This document shows positions 1-9,206 of a stretch of DNA of 21,592 bases, one piece after another. How positions within the stretch are numbered: the stretch's first letter is position 1; each line of letters starts with the position of its first letter. Location: assembly GCA_002308755.1 (NCBI GenBank), contig DBVR01000007.1, forward strand, positions 23,415 to 45,006, written 5' to 3'. Source of the DNA: Christensenella sp. UBA1259. GTDB lineage: Bacteria > Bacillota > Clostridia > Christensenellales > Borkfalkiaceae. The translations under genes were made by a program, and so were the position numbers. The notes under the pieces are model-generated. The model was not told the DNA's origin. It ran no database searches and worked only from the letters and a program-made list of their open reading frames with translations.

Positions 1-107
1 CCGTCACCGCCGCCGCCTTCGCTACTGGCGCCGCAGCCGATAAACAGGCAGGTGGCAATTAACGTGAAAGCAAGCACTACTAATAAAAGTATTCTTCTCT
101 TTCCCAT
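1..107 (-). CDS. Lipoprotein, N-terminal fragment (runs off the left edge)
   Basis: The reading frame starts at ATG 107-105 and runs off the window after about 35 codons. The visible peptide begins MGKRRILLL and has a hydrophobic core, then a cysteine in the context LFIGCGASSEGGGG, so it is a type II (lipoprotein) signal peptide followed by a Gly-rich linker. A good ribosome binding site (AAGGAG) lies 7-8 bases upstream. It is 62 bases downstream of the DUF4838 gene on the same strand with no terminator between, so it is probably in the same operon. The Cys plus Gly/Ser linker matches the style of the sugar-binding lipoprotein at 7290-9074, so a second solute-binding or surface glycan protein is plausible, but the mature part is not visible and the function cannot be told. 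Confidence 0.8.
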   Translation of the reverse strand, partial: MGKRRILLLVVLAFTLIATCLFIGCGASSEGGGGD

Positions 108-169
108 AGTCTTTTTCTCCTTATTCTATATAAATTTTCTTTTTTTTTCCTATAATTTGCCTATCCGAA

Positions 170-2224
170 TCATAACCCCGATAACCAGCCGACTAACGTC
201 GTCTTGCTTCTCGTTTCCATGTCCGCAATACCCAGCCACTCGATATCGTTCGTAATACGGTCGATATACATCGCCCTGTCTTCCGAGTTGATCGTGTAGC
301 CCTGCGTGTCGAGTAACAGGAACAGATAACTTATCGCTTCGATCTCGATATGCTTGCAGGTCCTGTCGTATAATTCGGGATTGACCGTCGCAAAACGTTC
401 TACTTCCGATTTCGCCTGATCTATCTGCGCAATCCAGCCTTCCAGAAGCCCTATGGGCCAGTATTCGACCAGACTCATTTCGGCCGAGGGCGACGCCTGG
501 TACTTGTCTATAAGAACGTTCCTGTAATACGCACGCACGGACTGGAAAAGTCTTAACATCGTGGGCGCGGCGTCTTTATACATCGCTTTCATCCACTTTT
601 GCGTAAGTTCCTCCGAACTAAGAGAGGTGTTCCACGAAAGTTTGGCGTCCAGATATACTTTAAGGTTGGTCCATGCCGTATTTGCGCACCTGTTGCGGTC
701 CTGATACTGCGTAAACCAGAAATCATCACTCTGATTGCAGTAATATGCGTACATGTCGGGCGTTGCGTACTGGAAACTGTCAACGGGAATAACGTAGTTC
801 CTGAAATTCGTGCCGTAGTTCCAGAAATATATATGTTTGGCAATCGCTACCCAGCCCGAAAGAGTCGTCATACACGTCGTATTAAGCCCTTCGTCGAATA
901 CCTGCTGACCGTTCGCTTCCCTTGCAAACCACGCTATCAGTCTGTCGTTAAGAATAACTTTGTCGTCTATCGGCACGTATTCCTTTTTAACCGCGTCGTA
1001 ACGCGCGGGCGCTACGAAATTGTGGTTGTACGCGAAGAAAAGCAGTTTGAAATCGTCTCTGTACCAGTCAGCGTCTTTATTTGCCTCCAACAAAGCGTCC
1101 ACTTTCGCCGCAAGGTCGTTCATGAAAAGTATCTGCACCGCCGCCTGCGAATCGCCGTAATAAGACGATATCTCTTTACACTTGTCGCACGTACAGTAGT
1201 TCGTGTTGTCCATGTGCGTAAGCGTCATTATCTTATACCGCGGATATTCATCCGGCGTGTAGTGTTTGAGGTGCGCTTCCACTTTCTCGAAAGCCGTCTG
1301 CACCATCGCTTCGTATTCGTACGGATCGCCGTGCGCACTGAAACAAAGCTGTTCGCCGCCGTTGTCCGAGAACCACAAAGGATGATAGTTTTCTACGTCT
1401 TCCTCGTTCTTGTACATGTGCTCGGGGAACCAACGACGCGCGTTGGTACTCGCCGAACTCTTGCCCTTGGTGAAATCGTCAATGTATTCGTGTACCGGCA
1501 TGAAGAAATAGCCACGGTGGGCTTCCTTCCCGCGATAGCCTAAACGCCATGCAAACATGTTTTCGTCGTAGTCCGCGGATTCGTAACACGTAACGTCGGT
1601 ACTGTGCGCCCTGAATTTGAAATCGGGAATATCCGTAACGTCGTAATCCTTTAACTTCTTATCCGTAGCCTTCTCGATTTCCATACAGTCGTAATAGTAC
1701 GTTTCGTAATTGAAGGTGAGACGCATAAACGTATACACCGCAAACACCGTGCCGTCGTCCGTGCCGCCGCAAAGATAGACGTCGTCGCCTTTCGTAACGA
1801 TCCTGTGTCCGTCGTCCGTTAACGTCTTATGATCAATCGATATGCCTGAATCTCTCAGCAACGTCGTTTCGCCCAAGGAAATGTATTTGCCGTCTTCCGC
1901 ACTCGATACCGCGTCGTCGCTTACGACCGACAGTTCTATACCCGTAGCGTCTTCAAATAAATCGATAAACTCCGTCTTCGCAATACGCAACGACGAAGAA
2001 TAACTCGCGGGAATAACGAGAGTATATTCCGTTTTCCCGTTTCTCACAAGATAATCGTTCGTGTCAGTCGCCGTATAAACGTGCGTGCCGTTATATGCGT
2101 ATTTGGAACTGCTTTCGGGCGTAACTTTCCCGTCGTCCGATTTTCCCCCACACGCACCGAACATCGTCGCAGCCAACGTCAATACACTCAGCGATAACGC
2201 TGTAAATCTACGCATTTTATTCAC
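170..2224 (-). CDS. DUF4838 domain surface lipoprotein
   Basis: A 684-residue exported lipoprotein. The signal peptide ends in MFGAC with the lipid-attached cysteine near residue 25. Residues about 60-190 resemble the non-catalytic N-terminal domain found before GH20/GH67-type barrels. The central part has the cysteine cluster CTCDKC (about 344-349) after a THMDN stretch, which I associate with the DUF4838 family, often found in gut glycan-use loci. No enzymatic activity is established for that family to my knowledge; a glycosidase-like barrel on the cell surface is an inference. Start choice: an in-frame GTG at 2233 is longer, but AAAGGAGG at 2240-2233 overlaps it. GTG at 2224 sits 8 bases after that site and is preferred. 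The Shine-Dalgarno sequence overlaps the TAA of the upstream gene, so translation is probably coupled. Confidence 0.85.
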   Translation of the reverse strand: MNKMRRFTALSLSVLTLAATMFGACGGKSDDGKVTPESSSKYAYNGTHVYTATDTNDYLVRNGKTEYTLVIPASYSSSLRIAKTEFIDLFEDATGIELSVVSDDAVSSAEDGKYISLGETTLLRDSGISIDHKTLTDDGHRIVTKGDDVYLCGGTDDGTVFAVYTFMRLTFNYETYYYDCMEIEKATDKKLKDYDVTDIPDFKFRAHSTDVTCYESADYDENMFAWRLGYRGKEAHRGYFFMPVHEYIDDFTKGKSSASTNARRWFPEHMYKNEEDVENYHPLWFSDNGGEQLCFSAHGDPYEYEAMVQTAFEKVEAHLKHYTPDEYPRYKIMTLTHMDNTNYCTCDKCKEISSYYGDSQAAVQILFMNDLAAKVDALLEANKDADWYRDDFKLLFFAYNHNFVAPARYDAVKKEYVPIDDKVILNDRLIAWFAREANGQQVFDEGLNTTCMTTLSGWVAIAKHIYFWNYGTNFRNYVIPVDSFQYATPDMYAYYCNQSDDFWFTQYQDRNRCANTAWTNLKVYLDAKLSWNTSLSSEELTQKWMKAMYKDAAPTMLRLFQSVRAYYRNVLIDKYQASPSAEMSLVEYWPIGLLEGWIAQIDQAKSEVERFATVNPELYDRTCKHIEIEAISYLFLLLDTQGYTINSEDRAMYIDRITNDIEWLGIADMETRSKTTLVGWLSGL

Positions 2225-2238
2225 GTTGTTCACCTCCT

Positions 2239-5200
2239 TTAAGATACCTGCACTACGTACGCAAACGTCGTGTAGTTACCCACTCCGTCGTAACAGCAGT
2301 ACAGTACGGTATAGTTGCCTTTTTCTCCCGCATAGAACGTGTTGCCGTTCTTCGGCGCCCTTACGACGCCCGAAGGATAAAATATGGAAATCCAGGCAGT
2401 AAGCTCGCTTACATCGGTGGTTTCGTCCGCAATCATACATTGCGCTATCGTTACCGTAGAACCTACGGACGCTTTAACGACTTCCCCTTCGGAAACGCCT
2501 ATCGCCACCAAAACGGGACCGACCTCGTCTTTAACGATGGGACTGTACCCCAAAGAACAATAACCGCCGTTCTGGTCGGTGTATTCGTATAAAACCGCAT
2601 AAATACCGACTTCGTCGAGTTTCAAATCGTACGCCCTGTCAACGGCACACGTTCCGTTTAACTCCACGCCGTCCACCGACGTTGCAAACGAACCGTCGGG
2701 CTTTCTGACCGTAAGGCGTAAACCCGATTCCAGATAAGGCGCAACGATATCGTTGGCACTCGCCTGTGCGATTGTTATCACTCTGTTCATAGGTTGATAG
2801 CCCGTGTTAAATTTTGATATGTACAAATAGGGATCTGCCCTGTCGGTCTTCGTATCGGTAAGTTTTCTGTCGTTCAGACTTCTGACGTTAAGACAGGTTG
2901 CGCCGTTTATTCCTTCCATGGTAATCCACAAAAGCATCCTGTCGCTCGCAAAAGAACCCGTCCAGGCATACCTTACGCCGCCTATATTGAATCCGTCGTT
3001 GTAGGTAACGGTCGTTCTGCCGTCAAGCAAAGACCTTTCCAGACTTGCCACCTGCACGCCGTTGAGAGAAAATCTCGTTACGTCGCCGCTGCCGGCAAAA
3101 CTCAACGTTACGACGTTATTTCTGTCGTAGTAATCGACAAGACTGAACGTAATCGAAGCAGGCGCTACGTACGTCGTCCCTTCACTCAGGAACGAAAAAT
3201 CGATACTGAACGAAGAAAGCGCCAGTACGTTGACATATTTTAACGTAGCGTTTCTTGCCGTTCCGTTCGTAATGTATCTTATCCCCTGACTGGAAGCGGA
3301 GGTCGTAAAGACGTCCTCTTCGGAATAGAAAAGATCCGCCATCGAAAGTTCGCCGCCGAGTCCGACGTCAACCACTTTGATTGTTTCCGAATATTTCGTT
3401 TCTCCGTCGTATTCGTATTTGAACCTTACGTTTTCGTTTGCATTGATGGCGACCGCCTTGCTGTTGACTTCGACGTACTCGCCTCCGTCCGCACTCATAT
3501 ACGTCGTTACATCCGAAACGATCGGCTCTCTCGCTTTATATTCGCTCGCGTGTACGGCATCCAAGGTGTACGACGCACCCTTGATAAAGTATTCGGGCAA
3601 AACGGGATCTTCTATAACCACTCTGTCCGACGCCGCCGCGGTCATCACGCTCGTTGCCGTATAAGTCTTGAACGGCGTGCTGAAAACGTATGTAAATACG
3701 TATCTGCCGACGCCACGCAGGAATAATTCGTCGCTTTGCAAAAGAATCTCTTCCTCGTCTTCGAACCGAACGTAAGTTTTAAGCGTCCTTGCGTCCGCAT
3801 ACAATCCTTCTACGGTGCACTCGGGAACTTGCACGTATTCGCCCGCCGTAGCGGCGACCTGCTCTTCTACGGTAAGTACAACGGCCTGTTCGTCCACACA
3901 TTGTAACTCAACGGTAGCGGTTCCCACGTTTCCGCTCGTATCCGTAGCGGAATAAACGATCGTATAAGAACCGCGCTTGTTCGGCGTAAACTTGCCGTTG
4001 ACAAGCCCTACCGACACGTTCTTGGGATTATCCGGATTATAAGCGTAGTAAACCTTCGCGTTTGCCTTCGTTCCGTAAGGCAGACTCAGATCCCACGCAA
4101 TCGCGTCCGGAACCTGTATTTCTTCGTTAAGCGAGATGAATGCGCTGCCTTCACTCAACGCTTCGGGCAATTCGATAACGGGTGCTTTGGTGTCCCGCAT
4201 ATCTACTTTCAGCATTTCTTCGCCCTCGAGACCGCCCAAGGACGCAATATCCACGTTCGCGACGTTCCCCACGTAGTTTTTAGCGGAAATAGTCAGATAA
4301 ACTTCGCCCGTCGTAAAACCTTTGAACGGATTGTTGGGATAAATCGTTTCGTTCACAAGGTCTGCCACAAACCATTTTTCACGTACGGTGTAAGTGTTGC
4401 TTGCGTAACGGCAATAAGTAATGTAGACGCGGTTATAAGCGACGTCGTAATACAATTTAAGACCGTAGTTGTCCATAACGTTACAGCTCGTCGACCCCTG
4501 CCCGGGCGCAAGATAATACTGGTAAGTGGTACCGTCGATGGTTACCTGAATATCCGGGTTATCCAGTTTCGAACGGAGTCCGTGCGGCGTTTGTCCTACC
4601 GCACCGGCACGGAAGTTCCAGTAAGTACGGCCTTCCTGCCATTCAAGATCTATCGTCACCGAATTAGTGGGATCATAACAGTCGGTAAGGGTGATCAGAT
4701 AGTTTCTCGCTTCTTCGTGATACTTATACTCTTCCTTGGTCGTCGCCTCTTCTATGTTGGTTATACCGTGATAGAGAAAGATGTGCGCGAAAGGAACGTC
4801 GGGATCGGATAAATTGATCGCCGAATTATAACGGAAACTGGATTCCGGCTGAAGAGACAGTTTTATACCGTCTTTATCCGACGACTTTTCAAGACTCTCC
4901 ATGTACGACCACTCCACACCGCCGTTAACAGTGAAAGCACTCTGAGTGACCAAGAAACTCTTTTCCGCAGATACTTCCTGCCCTCCGACGTTGGCATACC
5001 AAACGACCGTGTACTGCCCCGTTTCAGTCAAAGTAAATTTCGCAGTCTCATACATATTTCCGCTCGGTGCAATAACCACGAATCTGGTCGTCTGCACTCC
5101 CTCGATAGAACCCGTGGGAACGGAAATCAACTCTCCGTAAGCGTATTCGCTTTGCAATTCGTCTTCGTCCTCGAATGTTATTTCATAGGCGCCGGCTCTA

Positions 5201-5298
5201 CCACCGTTACCTATGTTGAAGACGATACCAAGCCCCGCAACGGTAATGCACGCAAAAGAACAAGCAAGTAACATAAACTTCAACAGTCTTCTACTCAT
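2239..5298 (-). CDS. Large secreted multi-module Ig-like / beta-sandwich protein
   Basis: A 1019-residue protein with an N-terminal signal peptide (basic MSRR, hydrophobic 8-28, possible cleavage near AGA at 35-37). No sortase motif, transmembrane anchor or lipobox is seen at the C terminus. The rest is all beta in character. Ig-like modules are marked by recurring strands such as GQYTVVWYANVGG (94-106), GSYTIVYSATDTSGN (443-457), GIYAVLYEYTDQNGG (898-912) and GNYTVLYCCYDGVGN (994-1008). Two larger blocks (about 122-365 and 655-845) look like concanavalin/LamG-type sandwiches and resemble each other. No catalytic motif is recognised. It sits between the ABC permeases and the DUF4838 lipoprotein, so capture or presentation of an extracellular glycan is inferred. 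The ribosome binding site AAGGAGGG precedes ATG 5298. A cell-adhesion role is the main alternative. Confidence 0.8.
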   Translation of the reverse strand: MSRRLLKFMLLACSFACITVAGLGIVFNIGNGGRAGAYEITFEDEDELQSEYAYGELISVPTGSIEGVQTTRFVVIAPSGNMYETAKFTLTETGQYTVVWYANVGGQEVSAEKSFLVTQSAFTVNGGVEWSYMESLEKSSDKDGIKLSLQPESSFRYNSAINLSDPDVPFAHIFLYHGITNIEEATTKEEYKYHEEARNYLITLTDCYDPTNSVTIDLEWQEGRTYWNFRAGAVGQTPHGLRSKLDNPDIQVTIDGTTYQYYLAPGQGSTSCNVMDNYGLKLYYDVAYNRVYITYCRYASNTYTVREKWFVADLVNETIYPNNPFKGFTTGEVYLTISAKNYVGNVANVDIASLGGLEGEEMLKVDMRDTKAPVIELPEALSEGSAFISLNEEIQVPDAIAWDLSLPYGTKANAKVYYAYNPDNPKNVSVGLVNGKFTPNKRGSYTIVYSATDTSGNVGTATVELQCVDEQAVVLTVEEQVAATAGEYVQVPECTVEGLYADARTLKTYVRFEDEEEILLQSDELFLRGVGRYVFTYVFSTPFKTYTATSVMTAAASDRVVIEDPVLPEYFIKGASYTLDAVHASEYKAREPIVSDVTTYMSADGGEYVEVNSKAVAINANENVRFKYEYDGETKYSETIKVVDVGLGGELSMADLFYSEEDVFTTSASSQGIRYITNGTARNATLKYVNVLALSSFSIDFSFLSEGTTYVAPASITFSLVDYYDRNNVVTLSFAGSGDVTRFSLNGVQVASLERSLLDGRTTVTYNDGFNIGGVRYAWTGSFASDRMLLWITMEGINGATCLNVRSLNDRKLTDTKTDRADPYLYISKFNTGYQPMNRVITIAQASANDIVAPYLESGLRLTVRKPDGSFATSVDGVELNGTCAVDRAYDLKLDEVGIYAVLYEYTDQNGGYCSLGYSPIVKDEVGPVLVAIGVSEGEVVKASVGSTVTIAQCMIADETTDVSELTAWISIFYPSGVVRAPKNGNTFYAGEKGNYTVLYCCYDGVGNYTTFAYVVQVS

Positions 5299-5348
5299 CG
5301 TTACGAAAACCCTCCTTAATTTCCCTATATTTTTTATTATGTGTGTTT

Positions 5349-6305
5349 TTATTGTTTCAAACCGCCCATAGTGACATTACCCATAAGCTTATCTTTCAGG
5401 AAAATGAACGCTATCAAAATCGGTAACGCCAACGTCATAGCGGCGGCAACTCTGACAACCATTTCCGCCCCGCCGACCTGATTGTTTGTCGTAAGGAACC
5501 AAACGGCATACGCAAGCGTGGGGTGCGAAGGCATATACATGTACGCCGTCTGATAATCGTTCCAGAAATGTATGAACTGGATCAGCCATACGGTAGAAAT
5601 TATCGTGACAGACAAAGGAAGTATAATCCTTATAAGTATACCGTACTGAGATGCCCCGTCTATTTCCGCCGCTTCGGAAAAGGAATCGGGCATCATTTCG
5701 TAAAATGCCGAAAACACGAAGAAATACATGCCCGTAAAGGTTGCTTTCTGCAATAAGTACCCCCAGAACGTATCGTACACCCCCATATTCCTTAACATGG
5801 TAAGCATCGATGCCTGATTGCCGACGATCGGCGTAGTCATCGCGAACAGCGCCGCGCCCGTTATTATTTTTCCGACTACGTTTCTGTATTTGCTGACCGC
5901 GTACGCCGTCATGGCAGGTACGAACGTATGCAAAAACGCACCTACGACCGTATATATTGCGGTGTTTACCATAACCATCGCAAAACCGCCCGTCGCACGG
6001 TGCTGTATCCAACGTCCGTTGACGACGAAATCGGTTTTACAATTCTCTTCTACTAAATGGTAATCCTTAACGATTACCTGATAGTTAGCAAGTTTGAAAA
6101 ACGTCTCTCGGCTGTTGCCCAGATTCGCTTTATCCAACGTAGGAAATCCCAACCAGTTGTTATTCACGAGAAAGTCGTACGGACTTTTGAGAGAAGAAAG
6201 CAAACCCCACAAAAGAGTCAGAACAATGGACAATGCGTAGATACTTAACAGGACGCAAAGCGAAATAATGAATATTTTGCTAGCAACGGATTTATCTCGT
6301 TTCAT
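5349..6305 (-). CDS. Carbohydrate ABC transporter permease (MalG-like)
   Basis: A 318-residue inner-membrane permease of the binding-protein-dependent sugar transporter family. TM1 is about 10-33. It is followed by an unusually long extracytoplasmic stretch (about 40-108) and then by further hydrophobic segments. The cytoplasmic EAA loop that contacts the ATPase is at 211-230 (EAAEIDGAS then IRIILP). The short C-terminal tail ending in GGLKQ is characteristic of the MalG/second-permease type. ATG 6305 is preceded by GAGGAGG, and the TGA of the upstream permease gene overlaps this site, so the two permeases are likely made in equal amounts. The gene works with the 6318-7277 permease and the 7290-9074 binding protein. 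The ATPase is not in the window and is probably a shared MsmX-type protein encoded elsewhere. Confidence 0.93.
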   Translation of the reverse strand: MKRDKSVASKIFIISLCVLLSIYALSIVLTLLWGLLSSLKSPYDFLVNNNWLGFPTLDKANLGNSRETFFKLANYQVIVKDYHLVEENCKTDFVVNGRWIQHRATGGFAMVMVNTAIYTVVGAFLHTFVPAMTAYAVSKYRNVVGKIITGAALFAMTTPIVGNQASMLTMLRNMGVYDTFWGYLLQKATFTGMYFFVFSAFYEMMPDSFSEAAEIDGASQYGILIRIILPLSVTIISTVWLIQFIHFWNDYQTAYMYMPSHPTLAYAVWFLTTNNQVGGAEMVVRVAAAMTLALPILIAFIFLKDKLMGNVTMGGLKQ

Positions 6306-6317
6306 AATTACGCCTCC

Positions 6318-7277
6318 TCAATCCACGCTCGGTCCGAATTTACGGAGTGCTTTTCTGAGTCCCAGAGTAAGCGGTAACATAACCGCCGTCGTCATAAGCC
6401 CTATCGCGGAAAGCACGGAGAACGACGGAACTTTATCGGTTGCTACAAGTTCGCCTCGGTGCGAATTGACGTATAGGTAATACCCGAGTGTGGACAGTTC
6501 GTCAGCATCGTTACCGAACAACGTGTGCAAATGCATCTGATTCGTAAAGAGACCCGTGAAATTGATTGTTAAGAACGAAACGAAAGTCGGCCAGATCAAC
6601 GGAACGGTGATACGGATAAATTCCTGTATGGCGTTCGCTCCGTCGAGTTGGGCGGATTCTACGACGGATTCGTCTATACCGCTCATTGCCCCGCTGAACA
6701 TAAGAACGTGTATGCCGAAACCTACCCAGACGTTGAAAAACAGTATCGTGCCGAGTTTTGTGCCCTGGCTGTCCAAAAGCCCCTGCACTTCTTCGACATG
6801 GAACAGCGTCTTGGCGACGTACACGTAAACTTCATTAGAAAGATATTTGAACAGCAGACAAAACACGACGCCCGACAGTATTTTAGGCATAAAAAGAACG
6901 ACACGGAAAAGTTCGCCCATCGGGTACTTCTTATATATGTAATACGAAAACAGCAATGCGAGAGTCAACCCGACAATCGTAGTCCAAAAAAACAGAAGAA
7001 GCGAGTGTCTGAACATAAAGGTACGTTCGGAAAGGATAGCCCACGACTTCTCAAAATTCGAAAATCCCGCGAATTTTATATCGAATCCCAAAGAACCTTG
7101 CGCGTACCCGTAATCCTGAAAAGCCAGTATGAACGAGTTGATGTTCACGTAGATATAACAGATACAAAACTGCAATACGGGTATGGCCACGATGCTTATG
7201 AAAAAGATATTCCTTGCTCTTTTTCTGTAATTTACGCGCCTTACCGCGCTCCCGTTTCCTTTTGCTTGTAAATACAT
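6318..7277 (-). CDS. Carbohydrate ABC transporter permease (MalF/UgpA-like)
   Basis: A 319-residue permease, the partner of the 5349-6305 gene. It has a basic cytoplasmic N terminus, TM1 at about 23-45 and the NSFILAFQDY-type segment typical of first permeases of the LplB/UgpA group. The EAA loop is at about 207-227 (ESAQLDGANAIQEF then IRITVP). Length and order (binding protein, this permease, second permease) fit CUT1-type oligosaccharide importers. ATG 7277 is preceded by AAGGAGAG, which overlaps the TAA stop of the binding-protein gene. The substrate cannot be read from the permease. The locus context (GH38 and GH63-like enzymes) points to an alpha-linked oligosaccharide. Confidence 0.93.
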   Translation of the reverse strand: MYLQAKGNGSAVRRVNYRKRARNIFFISIVAIPVLQFCICYIYVNINSFILAFQDYGYAQGSLGFDIKFAGFSNFEKSWAILSERTFMFRHSLLLFFWTTIVGLTLALLFSYYIYKKYPMGELFRVVLFMPKILSGVVFCLLFKYLSNEVYVYVAKTLFHVEEVQGLLDSQGTKLGTILFFNVWVGFGIHVLMFSGAMSGIDESVVESAQLDGANAIQEFIRITVPLIWPTFVSFLTINFTGLFTNQMHLHTLFGNDADELSTLGYYLYVNSHRGELVATDKVPSFSVLSAIGLMTTAVMLPLTLGLRKALRKFGPSVD

Positions 7278-7289
7278 TTTACGCTCTCC

Positions 7290-9074
7290 TTAGTCGGCCA
7301 CGTAAATTTCATTCATCCATTTGGTTTCGCTGTACCCCGTTACTTCGAAGCACTCCCAGGCATTTTTACCTTTCTTCCAGTACGCTTGGAGAGGAGTGTA
7401 GTATTCTACGCCGTCAAAGTAGGGATGGAAACCCTGCGCGGAGATACTGTACGTCATATAACCCGCTTTCGCACGGTAAGTCGCGTTGTCGCCGTACTGA
7501 TTGACGACGCGGTTGTTGGCGCGAAGACGCATAATCGTTTGCTGATACGGATCGAGTTCGGAAAGAACGGACTCGTCTATCGTATAACTGTATAAGGACT
7601 TGGATACGCCCGTACAAGCCGTAAAGTTCTTCAATTCCTGTTCGGTAGAGAGGAATTTAAGGAAGTCTTTACAAGCCCTGATGATACCTTCGTTACCGGA
7701 AACGTCGTCAAGATTGCCGTTGATCATGACGGTAGAAGTCATACCGTTGATAACCGTCTCTTCCCTTGCGTTGGATTCGCCGGTAACCACGTCGTCGCCG
7801 TAAGAAGTGGGCATATGCCAGTGCGCGATATTTTTAACGGTGGAACCGGTACCGGAGAAAATCTTGTAATCGTTGAACAGATTGTAACCTTCCGCCTCGT
7901 TGTACCAGTAAGAACCTTCGATATGCGCTCCGAGTTTCTTAAAACCGCTCAAACCGTTGAGAATAAACGCACGCATCGCTTCCTTGTGCGTATAGTTGCT
8001 TTCTTTATATTTCTCGTATATCCAACCTTGCTGATAAGCGAGTTCGATAAACGCGTAGGCGTAATATCTCGCCGCCTGATTTATCGCCTTGTAACCCGTC
8101 GCGGAGGTAAGATTTTCCGCCCTCTCCGTTACGGGTGCGTAAATACCCGTACCCGGCCAAAGTTCGACGTTGGAAATGCCCGTAACGTAATCCACGGTGC
8201 CCGAGTGGGATACGACCGCACTTCTCTGTTCATATCCGGCAAGCGCCGTCCAGAGACCTTCGATCAGGTAGTTGGTATAGTCTATGTGGCTTCCCGCAAC
8301 GCTGAACGGAACTACGCCTTCGTCCATCATGTGATCGCACATAGCGACCAGTTCGTTAAGCGTGGTAGGCATGCCGTCGTCGTCCGTGCCTCTTATACCG
8401 TCGTTTCCGACACTCTTGGTATTGTAACTGTCGTTAGTGAAATAATGCGTTTGTCCGGTCAGTTCACAGTAATACGCGGTCCCCTGATCTCCGTCCGCAA
8501 TATAGAAACCTTCTTTCTCGAAAAGATCGACGTCGTAAGACGCGCCGGACTGCGTCTCGTAGTGCGGTAACATATAATATCTGCCGTCGTTACCTTTCAT
8601 TGCGAAACGGTAATTTTCGTTTATCTTGCTTTCAATCGTAACGTTTTCTCCGAAATCCGAAAGAGTTTCTTCGCTTACGATGTCGGTAATGTCAAGTACC
8701 GCGCCTTTCTGAATTTCGGCAACACACGCGCTGTACTTGTTCTGCAAGAAGAAAATGTGATAACCTTGCGTATTCATGTTGACGCAGGTTACACCGATAG
8801 CGTGGGTTACTTCGAAAGAAACGCCCTTTTTGCCGCTTTCGTATGATTTGTCCTTTACGAGTTCCTTGAAACGGTTGCCCGCTTCGTCCAACCACTTCCT
8901 GCCGATCCCGCCGCCGAAATTCGCAACTTTGATAACCGTGCTGGCACTATCGTCGGATCCTCCACCAGAGCCTCCGCCCGATTCGCTTACGCCGCAGGCA
9001 GCGCCTCCCAGCAATGTCGACGCCAACATAACCACCGCTATCCCTTTCAGAAACGCCTTTTTAAATCCTTTCAT
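7290..9074 (-). CDS. Extracellular sugar-binding lipoprotein of an ABC transporter
   Basis: A 594-residue solute-binding lipoprotein. The signal peptide MKGFKKAFLKG plus hydrophobic core ends in LLGGAAC (lipid Cys 27), followed by a Gly/Ser/Asp linker that tethers the domain to the membrane. The mature protein has the family 1 sugar-binding look (VIKVANFGGGIGRKWLDEAGNRF). An acidic DGIRGTDDDGMPTTLNEL segment in its first half is similar to ones I associate with large clostridial sugar-binding proteins. At about 595 residues it is longer than the usual 400-450, as in proteins that bind oligosaccharides. Start choice: TTG at 9080 is in frame, but AAGAGG at 9088-9083 is only 2 bases from it. ATG 9074 is 8 bases away and is preferred. 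First gene of the transporter operon; promoter at 9153-9181. Confidence 0.92.
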   Translation of the reverse strand: MKGFKKAFLKGIAVVMLASTLLGGAACGVSESGGGSGGGSDDSASTVIKVANFGGGIGRKWLDEAGNRFKELVKDKSYESGKKGVSFEVTHAIGVTCVNMNTQGYHIFFLQNKYSACVAEIQKGAVLDITDIVSEETLSDFGENVTIESKINENYRFAMKGNDGRYYMLPHYETQSGASYDVDLFEKEGFYIADGDQGTAYYCELTGQTHYFTNDSYNTKSVGNDGIRGTDDDGMPTTLNELVAMCDHMMDEGVVPFSVAGSHIDYTNYLIEGLWTALAGYEQRSAVVSHSGTVDYVTGISNVELWPGTGIYAPVTERAENLTSATGYKAINQAARYYAYAFIELAYQQGWIYEKYKESNYTHKEAMRAFILNGLSGFKKLGAHIEGSYWYNEAEGYNLFNDYKIFSGTGSTVKNIAHWHMPTSYGDDVVTGESNAREETVINGMTSTVMINGNLDDVSGNEGIIRACKDFLKFLSTEQELKNFTACTGVSKSLYSYTIDESVLSELDPYQQTIMRLRANNRVVNQYGDNATYRAKAGYMTYSISAQGFHPYFDGVEYYTPLQAYWKKGKNAWECFEVTGYSETKWMNEIYVAD

Positions 9075-9152
9075 TTTCAAAACCTCTTAACATGATGATT
9101 TTAGTAGTTTCCCGATTTTTTCAGACCGTCTGCGAGTGCATACTACAACTTT

Positions 9153-9181
9153 AAATTAAACATACGGTTTGCCTTTGTCAA
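9153..9181 (-). promoter_or_regulatory. Promoter of the sugar transporter operon
   Basis: On the minus strand a perfect -35 box TTGACA (9181-9176) is followed after 17 bases by TAATTT (9158-9153), a poor -10 box. A perfect -35 with a weak -10 suits a promoter that needs activation or is repressed. Transcription would start near 9146, giving a leader of about 70 bases before ATG 9074. A spacer segment AAACCGTATGTTT (AAAC/GTTT arms) could be a minor operator, but this is weak. Confidence 0.6.
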
Positions 9182-9206
9182 TAGCGTAACGAAAGTCGTC
9201 GTGATT

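Noticed and set aside
599..1543. Long plus-strand open frame (314 codons) opposite the DUF4838 gene
   Set aside because: It lies fully antisense to a gene with clear family motifs, has an Arg/Val-rich unnatural composition and no ribosome binding site. It is a shadow of codon bias.
7815..8570. Plus-strand open frame (251 codons) opposite the sugar-binding protein
   Set aside because: Antisense to a convincing lipoprotein gene, with no recognisable motif or promoter.
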